Notes under the pieces: model-generated | What the model saw: the letters and a program-made list of their open reading frames with translations, nothing else | Database searches by the model: none | What the model was told of the DNA's origin: nothing | Program-made: the position numbers and the translations under genes | Shown here: positions 1 through 5,212 of the stretch, piece by piece | Numbering within the stretch: the stretch's first letter is position 1 | Layout of the letters: each line of letters opens with the position of its first letter | From: Oscillospiraceae bacterium | GTDB taxonomy: Bacteria; Bacillota; Clostridia; Oscillospirales; Ruminococcaceae | DNA: 8,113 bases | Direction: 5' to 3' | Assembly: GCA_017410745.1 (NCBI GenBank) | Contig: JAFPPJ010000309.1 | Coordinates: 1-8,113 of the forward strand

Positions 1-336
1 AGCTACAAGGCTGAATATCAGAGACAGACCGCTCAGAGAGCACAGGAACAGTATGAGCAGGGATATGCACAGCAGGCCCGCGCACAGCAAGGCTATGCTC
101 AGCAGGGCTATGCGCAGCAGGGATACGCTCAGGGCTATACCCGCAGCTATGCACAGCAGAGCCGCCCACAGCCTCAGCCTCAGGCGTATGCCCGCCCCAA
201 CTATAATCAGAACTATGGCCCGGCAGGCCCTGCATATCAGCAGCAGAACAACGAACAGTCCGTTCGCTATGATATGCCTCCCCAGTACGAATACGAAGCT
301 TCTGTATCCTCCGATGATAAGGGCTTTTTCGCATAA
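1..336 (+). CDS. C-terminal part of a Gln/Tyr-rich low-complexity protein (5' end outside the window)
   Basis: Frame 1 is open from the first base to a TAA at 334-336 and gives 111 residues. I do not recognise the family, because the folded part must lie upstream of the window. The visible tail has 26 Gln and 16 Tyr and is also rich in Ala and Gly. It contains QQGYA repeats (residues 29-43, with a related EQGYA at 19-23), a Pro/Gln stretch (56-61), an Asn/Tyr/Gly/Pro section (66-79) and an acidic end that closes with GFFA. No membrane segment is visible in this part. Such a tail is probably disordered and could be a cytoplasmic extension of a membrane or scaffold protein. The next gene starts 11 bases later on the same strand, so it is probably co-transcribed with the two-component system. 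The reading frame is convincing; the function is unknown. Confidence 0.8.
   Translation, partial: SYKAEYQRQTAQRAQEQYEQGYAQQARAQQGYAQQGYAQQGYAQGYTRSYAQQSRPQPQPQAYARPNYNQNYGPAGPAYQQQNNEQSVRYDMPPQYEYEASVSSDDKGFFA
85..129 (+). repeat. Three tandem 15-base units encoding QQGYA
   Basis: Three consecutive in-frame 15-base units encode Gln-Gln-Gly-Tyr-Ala. They differ mainly at third codon positions (CAA/CAG, GGC/GGA, TAT/TAC, GCT/GCG). A diverged copy lies just upstream at 55-69 and a partial copy just downstream at about 130-138. Synonymous drift between units suggests that the peptide repeat is maintained. Copy number may vary between strains. Confidence 0.8.
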
Positions 337-338
337 AT

Positions 339-342
339 GGAG
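339..342 (+). promoter_or_regulatory. Ribosome binding site that fixes the start at 348
   Basis: GGAG at 339-342 lies five bases before the ATG at 348. An in-frame GTG at 342 overlaps this GGAG, so it cannot be the start served by it. The ATG at 348 is therefore preferred. Confidence 0.7.
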
Positions 343-347
343 TGAAT

Positions 348-776
348 ATGGACAGACTTCAGATGGCTGAGATCCTTGTAAAAAAATGCGGCATCACATA
401 CGAAGAAGCAGCTGCTGTTATCGAAGAGAGCGGCGGAGACCTTCTCGAGGCGATGATCCTTCTTGAAAAGAGAGGCCTTGCTCCTAAGGACAGCGGGGCG
501 GAATTTGTCGGAAATGCTGCGGTATACCCTGTGGCAAAGCGTCCTTCGGATGCAGACAGCTTCAAGGAGTTCATCAACTCCGCATGGAATACTTTTATAT
601 CTGCGGTAAAGGTACTTTTCAAGTCCTTCCTTGTCATTGATGTCAAGGGCAAGTCCGCGGAACTGCCGCTGCTGCTGATGCTGGTGCTGCTGATAGCCGG
701 GAATTTCCCTGCGGTGCTCATATTTATTATAACACTTGCCGCAGGCATAAAATACAGGATCAGGATAAAGGAATGA
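348..776 (+). CDS. Small UBA-like / DUF4342-type membrane protein
   Basis: The product has 142 residues. Residues 5-43 resemble a UBA-type three-helix domain like that of elongation factor Ts and NAC: an ITYEEAAAVIEESGGD core followed by a helix ending in LLEKRG. A linker follows. Residues 72-140 then match the general layout of DUF4342: an amphipathic FKEFINSAWNTF region, a VIDVKGKSAELPLL strand, a hydrophobic stretch at about 106-134 that may cross or hairpin into the membrane, and a basic end (KYRIRIKE). The biochemical role of DUF4342 is not known to me. The gene ends four bases before the response regulator, which suggests co-translation and possibly an accessory role in the same envelope response. 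The family match is from memory of pattern; the domain split and hydrophobic segment are seen directly. Confidence 0.78.
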   Translation: MDRLQMAEILVKKCGITYEEAAAVIEESGGDLLEAMILLEKRGLAPKDSGAEFVGNAAVYPVAKRPSDADSFKEFINSAWNTFISAVKVLFKSFLVIDVKGKSAELPLLLMLVLLIAGNFPAVLIFIITLAAGIKYRIRIKE

Positions 777-780
777 TAAT

Positions 781-1461
781 ATGGCTAAGATCTTGATAGT
801 AGAGGACGATGCACAGCTCGCACGATATGAGCAGCTTGAGCTGACGCATGAAGGATATGAAGTAGAGAAGTGCCCGGACGGCAGACAGGCGATAGATGTT
901 ATATCAGCCGGAAATAATATAGATCTTATCATACTTGATATCATGCTCCCCGGGCTCAACGGCCTCGAGGTGCTTCGTCGTATACGCAGGGATGGGATAA
1001 ACATCCCTGTTATCATGCTCACTGCAAGAGATGCGGTGATGGATAAGGTCAGCGGTCTTGATATGGGCGCTAACGACTATCTTACAAAGCCCTTTGCGAT
1101 AGAGGAGCTCCTTGCACGCATAAGGGCGCTTCTTCGTGCACCGCGTGCAGAGGAAAAGGCCTCGGACAATATGATATCATATAACGGTATAGTGATGGAT
1201 ACATCAAAGCATACAGTCACGGTGGAGGGCACTCCGCTCGAGCTCACACTAAAGGAATTCGGACTGCTTGAAGCGCTGCTTGAGAACGTATCTATCGTGC
1301 TTTCCCGCGAACAGCTCCTCGAAAAGGTCTGGGGCTATGACTACTTCGGCGAGACCAATGTAGTGGATGTATATATAAGATATGTCCGTCAGAAGCTTGA
1401 AGCAGTCACGGACAAGAAATACATCCAGACTGTCAGAGGTGTGGGATACAAGATCGGGTGA
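781..1461 (+). CDS. OmpR/PhoB-family response regulator
   Basis: This 226-residue protein is the DNA-binding half of a two-component system. The receiver domain (about 2-120) has the acidic pocket E8/D9/D10, phosphoacceptor D53 within LIILDIMLPG, T81, and K103 within the LTKPF motif. A winged-helix output domain (about 130-226) carries the expected LTLKEFGLLEALLEN segment, the recognition-helix region TNVVDVYIRYVRQKLE and the terminal TVRGVGYKIG hairpin. Length and layout are normal for the family, and all phosphorylation residues are present. The ATG at 781 is preceded by AAAGGAA at 767-773, inside the end of the upstream gene. The cognate kinase starts 12 bases downstream. On phosphorylation it should dimerise and bind direct repeats at its target promoters; the targets are not deducible here. 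Confidence 0.96.
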   Translation: MAKILIVEDDAQLARYEQLELTHEGYEVEKCPDGRQAIDVISAGNNIDLIILDIMLPGLNGLEVLRRIRRDGINIPVIMLTARDAVMDKVSGLDMGANDYLTKPFAIEELLARIRALLRAPRAEEKASDNMISYNGIVMDTSKHTVTVEGTPLELTLKEFGLLEALLENVSIVLSREQLLEKVWGYDYFGETNVVDVYIRYVRQKLEAVTDKKYIQTVRGVGYKIG

Positions 1462-1473
1462 TAGGGTGATATT

Positions 1474-2736
1474 ATGAATGACAGCCGTTCTATCGCAGGC
1501 CGCTTTGCCGCAAATATACAGATAGAGCGGCTTTTCACATGGCTGGTATGCGATCTGCTTATTATAATCTTTTCGGTGTTCAGTTGGTGCTATTCCACTG
1601 AATGTGCATATATGGGAGGGGTATATCCCGCGATCTCAAGGAGCATAAATATTGATGAAACTGCTCACGGCGTATGGGCAAAGCTCGGTACTATATCCTA
1701 TGAGTTCGGCACATATTCCGTATCCTGCGGTGAATTCATGCACTCTATGCTCCACTGGATAAGCGTGCTTGGAATAATACAGACGCTTATATGGACATTC
1801 TCCTTCCTGCCCGCATATTTCAGGGCAAAGAAGGCACTTGCTCCCATAAATAAGATAGCGATCACCGCGAACAAGATCGCAGAAGCGAAGTATACCCCCT
1901 TTGACGATATCGAACACGCTATAGAGAGACTTGACCCGCTTTCGGATATACATATCTCCACCGGCAACCGTGACCTGAAAAGCGTGGAGGATTCCATAAA
2001 TCTCCTGCTTGACCGCATGAGAGAGTCCTATGCTTCTCAGACCAGATTCGTTTCGGATGCATCACATGAATTGCGTACACCCATCGCAGTAATAAAGGGC
2101 TATGCCGATATGCTGGCAAGATGGGGCAAGGATGATGAGAGCGTGCTTGATGAGGGCATCACGGCGATACGCAAGGAATCTGAGAATATGAACAGGCTTG
2201 TGGAACAGCTGCTGTTCATATCAAGGAGCGACAACGGCAGACAGCCCATGAACATGACGGAATTCTCACTTACTGATATGATGCGTGAGATATACAATGA
2301 GCATGTGATGATCGACGAAGATCACGAATATGTCTGCGACCTCAAGGATGATATAACCATAAGCGGAGACCTTTCCATGCTCAAAGAAACTGCCAGGATA
2401 CTTGCGGACAATGCGAAGAAGTATACCCCCTCGGGCGGCAAGATCACACTGCGTGTGATGAACGGCGATAACGGCGAGGCCTGCTTTGAGGTGGCTGATA
2501 CGGGAATAGGCATGGACAGCGAGGATATACCGCATATCTTTGACCGCTTCTATCGCTCCGACCCCGCAAGGAACCGCGAATCCGGCGGTACAGGTCTGGG
2601 ACTTTCCATAGCAAAGCTTATCGTAGACAGACATGAGGGCTACTTCAAGGTAACGTCATTCAAGGACATAGGTACAAAGATCACGGTCGTGCTTCCTCAT
2701 TCCATAACGAACGGAGAAAAATATGAGAAACAGTGA
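1474..2736 (+). CDS. Membrane sensor histidine kinase, partner of the adjacent response regulator
   Basis: This 420-residue HisKA-type kinase has two membrane segments (about 20-41 and 92-116) around an extracytoplasmic loop of only about 50 residues. C44 and C85 lie near the two ends of that loop. A HAMP-like linker (about 117-185) begins with the usual basic/Pro motif KKALAPI. The dimerisation domain has the phosphorylated histidine H198 in SHELRTP. The ATP-binding domain is complete: N box LADNAKKYTP (N313), G1 box DTGIGM (342-347), F box around FDRF (356-359) and G2 box GGTGLGL (371-377). All catalytic motifs are intact, so it should phosphorylate D53 of the regulator encoded just upstream. 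The overall layout resembles ArlS-like kinases, but the signal is unknown. AGGGTG at 1463-1468 precedes the ATG by five bases. The 3' end overlaps queF by 14 bases. Confidence 0.95.
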   Translation: MNDSRSIAGRFAANIQIERLFTWLVCDLLIIIFSVFSWCYSTECAYMGGVYPAISRSINIDETAHGVWAKLGTISYEFGTYSVSCGEFMHSMLHWISVLGIIQTLIWTFSFLPAYFRAKKALAPINKIAITANKIAEAKYTPFDDIEHAIERLDPLSDIHISTGNRDLKSVEDSINLLLDRMRESYASQTRFVSDASHELRTPIAVIKGYADMLARWGKDDESVLDEGITAIRKESENMNRLVEQLLFISRSDNGRQPMNMTEFSLTDMMREIYNEHVMIDEDHEYVCDLKDDITISGDLSMLKETARILADNAKKYTPSGGKITLRVMNGDNGEACFEVADTGIGMDSEDIPHIFDRFYRSDPARNRESGGTGLGLSIAKLIVDRHEGYFKVTSFKDIGTKITVVLPHSITNGEKYEKQ

Positions 2737-3205
2737 AGAATTATCGCTTTTGGGCAGCGGAGAGACTAAATATCCCACCGATTACTGTCCCGATGTGCTG
2801 GAGACATTCGAGAACAAGCATCAGGAAAATGACTATTTTGTCAAGTTCAACTGCCCGGAATTTACATCCCTTTGTCCCATAACAGGGCAGCCCGACTTCG
2901 CATGCATATATATATCGTATATCCCGGATGTGAAGATGGTGGAGTCAAAGTCCCTGAAGCTGTATCTCTTCAGCTTCCGCAATCACGGCGATTTCCACGA
3001 GGACTGCGTGAATATAATCATGAAGGATCTCATAAAACTGATGGATCCGAGATACATCGAGGTATGGGGCAAATTCACTCCAAGGGGAGGCATCTCCATC
3101 GACCCGTACTGCAATTACGGCAGACCCGGCACCAAGTTTGAGCAGCTTGCATGGGAAAGACTGTCACATCATGATATGTATCCCGAAAAGATAGACAACA
3201 GATGA
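2723..3205 (+). CDS. queF: NADPH-dependent 7-cyano-7-deazaguanine (preQ0) reductase QueF
   Basis: QueF reduces the nitrile of preQ0 to the aminomethyl group of preQ1 in the cytoplasm, using two NADPH, on the route to queuosine at the tRNA wobble position. At 160 residues this is the short, unimodal type typified by Bacillus subtilis YkvM. The nucleophile C51 sits in FTSLCPITGQPDF and D58 follows seven residues later. The family signature ESKSLK occupies 74-79, and H92/E93 complete the active site in FRNHGDFHED. These spacings match the C55/D62/H96/E97 numbering I recall for the B. subtilis enzyme. GGAG at 2713-2716 is six bases before the ATG. The start lies inside the last codons of the kinase gene (14-base overlap), which suggests translational coupling. 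No queC, queD, queE or tgt is in the window. The hairpin at 3315-3346 probably ends the transcript. Confidence 0.96.
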   Translation: MRNSEELSLLGSGETKYPTDYCPDVLETFENKHQENDYFVKFNCPEFTSLCPITGQPDFACIYISYIPDVKMVESKSLKLYLFSFRNHGDFHEDCVNIIMKDLIKLMDPRYIEVWGKFTPRGGISIDPYCNYGRPGTKFEQLAWERLSHHDMYPEKIDNR

Positions 3206-3314
3206 TACGGATACGGACAGGGCGACAGGATAACCGGTTTCAGAAGCTTTGCAGAATTTCTGATAATTCCTGAGATTAAGTTAGTGCTTATTAGATGTTT
3301 CAATGATTTACATA

Positions 3315-3346
3315 AAAAGCTGTATCGGCAACACGATACAGCTTTT
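3315..3346. terminator. Bidirectional intrinsic terminator between convergent operons
   Basis: A perfect 13-base inverted repeat (AAAAGCTGTATCG and its complement) encloses a six-base loop. The stem ends in A-runs on one side and T-runs on the other, so a U-tract follows the hairpin on either strand. It lies about 110 bases after queF and directly abuts the stop codon of the minus-strand kinase gene (3349-3351), serving both. The rest of the 143-base gap (3206-3314) shows no other clear structure. Confidence 0.9.
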
Positions 3347-3348
3347 GT

Positions 3349-4245
3349 CTATTGTGATATGAGAGATAGCACTTCCGGGAGAGTTGGCGGGAAAAGCGGC
3401 AGTGGAAAGCGTGATATCGCAACAGCAGAACACGCACTTGCAAACCGTACAAGAGAATCATCGTCCATTCCGTGCATCACAGCGTAAACACAGCCCGCCT
3501 TGAAGGTGTCGCCTGCGCCGAGTGTGCTGCGCACCTCTGTGTCGAAGGTCTTCATCCTTTTGATATTGCCGCGCCTGCCGTACAGCATATCGTCTTTGCC
3601 CTGTGTGAGTATGGTCAGACCGTCGGTCTCCTCCGTCATGACAGCCATTATCTGTTCGGGCGTCATATCCGGGTAATGGATGGATGTGAACTCATGGGAT
3701 ATGGCATTGACAGCAGCATTTCTGTGAAGATATGAGTCATGCGCACAGTCTATCGTGACATATGGTATGTCGTGCTTTACGCAGTACTGTGCAGCAAGCA
3801 GCGATTCATTGAAGAAATACGGGTCTACCCCTGCGGCTCTGCATCCGATAATGTCTTCCTCACGCGGTATGTTCCACCAGCGTTCTCCCGATGAGAACAG
3901 TGTCTGGAACCTGCCCATAGGGGAGCGGACAAGTCCTGCGATGACCACCGTGTCGATAACGCCCGGGTCATCATCGCGAAAATACAGCGATGACAGGTCT
4001 ACGCTCTTGTTCTTATAGAACTCCTTAATTACGGGTGCGACTTCTGTGCCTATCCATGTGCCGTCCATCCTTACCGATACACCAAGAGAGGACAGCACGG
4101 TCGCAGCTGTGCCCGTTTCTCCGCCCGGCAGGAAATACTGAGCGCTTATTTCGGAATATTCATCGGGCTTCAGAAATCCGTCACGCAGGAGGATAGAGCG
4201 TGTAGCAAGTATCTGTCCGTAAAGATATACATCATGTCCGCCCAT
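3349..4245 (-). CDS. PfkB-family carbohydrate or nucleoside kinase
   Basis: The 298-residue product has the ribokinase/PfkB fold pattern and should transfer the gamma-phosphate of ATP to a sugar or nucleoside hydroxyl in the cytoplasm. The C-terminal signature is clear: TLGAGDTFKAG with the anion hole and catalytic base D246. An N-terminal di-glycine motif PGGETGTAA (40-48) corresponds to the substrate lid region, followed by the usual LSSLG. Two substrate-side positions are atypical. The common Asp of the N-terminal GxxxxD strand is replaced by a GQILATRS sequence, and the usual Asn of GGxxxNxA is T46. The substrate therefore cannot be guessed. A strong GGAGGGG site (4251-4257) lies five bases before the ATG. 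The gene follows the U32-like gene by 19 bases and is the last of the minus-strand operon. Confidence 0.88.
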   Translation of the reverse strand: MGGHDVYLYGQILATRSILLRDGFLKPDEYSEISAQYFLPGGETGTAATVLSSLGVSVRMDGTWIGTEVAPVIKEFYKNKSVDLSSLYFRDDDPGVIDTVVIAGLVRSPMGRFQTLFSSGERWWNIPREEDIIGCRAAGVDPYFFNESLLAAQYCVKHDIPYVTIDCAHDSYLHRNAAVNAISHEFTSIHYPDMTPEQIMAVMTEETDGLTILTQGKDDMLYGRRGNIKRMKTFDTEVRSTLGAGDTFKAGCVYAVMHGMDDDSLVRFASACSAVAISRFPLPLFPPTLPEVLSLISQ

Positions 4246-4264
4246 AGTTTCCCCTCCGACAGTA

Positions 4265-5173
4265 TCAGAAATACTTTATGTTCTTGGTAAGGCGAAGTGT
4301 CATTTCAAGTCTTATCGCATCTCTGTGCTCGGGCTTGACCATGTAATACATATAGTTTTCGAGCACATTAAGATCGGGGACGCTGCGCCCCTCTATCTTG
4401 AAATTGCGGTAGCCCATCTCCGCATACCGTCCATACAGCGCATCGGGGGATATATGCAGGGGCGATGATACGGTCTGATACAGATTCTTGAGCATACATT
4501 CACATTCAAAGGGCTCGGGCTCGCATATCTTGCCCGTCTTTTCAAGCGATTCTGTTACCTTGATCTGTGAGCGCCCTATACTGCGGTAATGCTCGCCCCT
4601 GCGCCTGCAGTGAGGCGTGCAGCACGGATTTATCAGAAGCTCTGCCTTCTCCTTGTGGGGGAGACGTTCAAGTACATCAAAGTTATTGTTGAAGTTATAG
4701 TCGAGCACTACGAGGGAATAGTCCTTTTCGAGTTCGGACGCAAGCTCCTTCTCATCTTCTATCTGCTTGCAGGTGGAGGATGTGATCTTCATGCCCGGGA
4801 AGTGTTTCCTGAGGTGCTCTTCAAGCAGGGGAGAGAATACGATAGCCTCATTGAGACCATTGTTTGCTGCCTTCATTATGGAGTTGCAGAACGGGTCGTC
4901 GAGATGCTCCTTTTTGAGCAGAGGATTTGTAAGAGTGAAGCGACAGGCGATCCCGCGCTTGTTGAACTGTGCAAGTATCTCTCTCATTACGCGGGCATCG
5001 CAACCGCCGTGAAGAAACCTTCCGCCGTTCCAGAGCATATTCGGGAATATGCCGTATACTGATGCGATCTCCGCTCCCTCCATGAAAGCCTCGGGCGACC
5101 TTTTCATCATATCTGCGAGCATGATATTCAGCTTGAAATGTCTGACAAAATCAGGAATATGGAAACGGTACAT
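4265..5173 (-). CDS. Cysteine-rich protein resembling U32 (YhbU-like) proteins, function unknown
   Basis: The protein has 302 residues from the ATG at 5173. I see features reminiscent of the U32 family, whose members bind iron-sulfur clusters and act in RNA or quinone hydroxylation or were labelled peptidases. There is a barrel-like alternation with GGRFLHGGCD (50-59) and RFTLTNPLL (78-86), a VVLDYNFNNNFDVLERL strand-helix unit (155-171), and a C-terminal FKIEGR (258-263) much like the U32 motif. Cysteines cluster in NPCCTPHC (C184, C185, C189), then C217, C224 and C226, and could ligate a metal or Fe-S cluster. No signal peptide or membrane segment is evident, so it is likely cytoplasmic. 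It lies 39 bases after the EAL-protein gene and 19 before the kinase gene. The family assignment is tentative; the gene itself is secure. Confidence 0.72.
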   Translation of the reverse strand: MYRFHIPDFVRHFKLNIMLADMMKRSPEAFMEGAEIASVYGIFPNMLWNGGRFLHGGCDARVMREILAQFNKRGIACRFTLTNPLLKKEHLDDPFCNSIMKAANNGLNEAIVFSPLLEEHLRKHFPGMKITSSTCKQIEDEKELASELEKDYSLVVLDYNFNNNFDVLERLPHKEKAELLINPCCTPHCRRRGEHYRSIGRSQIKVTESLEKTGKICEPEPFECECMLKNLYQTVSSPLHISPDALYGRYAEMGYRNFKIEGRSVPDLNVLENYMYYMVKPEHRDAIRLEMTLRLTKNIKYF

Positions 5174-5179
5174 AAATAA

Positions 5180-5186
5180 CCTTCTT
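5180..5186 (-). promoter_or_regulatory. Ribosome binding site that fixes the start at 5173
   Basis: On the minus strand AAGAAGG lies six bases before the ATG at 5173-5171. The frame is open further upstream to a TTG at 5206, which would add 11 residues. However, the TTG extension has no comparable site placed for it and would absorb this one, so the ATG is preferred. Confidence 0.75.
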
Positions 5187-5212
5187 TTTGAATTGATACA
5201 GGCCAACAGCCG

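Noticed and set aside
53..370. A 105-codon plus-strand frame rich in Met, Ser, Arg and His
   Set aside because: It is an out-of-frame reading of the CAG-rich tandem repeats. The true frame gives the Gln/Tyr-rich tail and ends just before a proper ribosome binding site.
267..1022. A 251-codon open frame on the minus strand
   Set aside because: It lies antisense to the DUF4342-type gene and the response regulator, whose motifs are unambiguous. Its translation shows no recognisable domain and low-quality Ser/Arg-rich composition.
3206..3314. Possible small gene or RNA between queF and the terminator
   Set aside because: The stretch is AT-rich with only weak short inverted repeats, and there is no start codon with a ribosome binding site and sustained frame. 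It is most likely a 3' untranslated region.
4589..5062. A 157-codon plus-strand frame within the U32-like gene
   Set aside because: It is antisense to a gene with its own ribosome binding site and recognisable motifs. No domain was seen in the plus-strand product.
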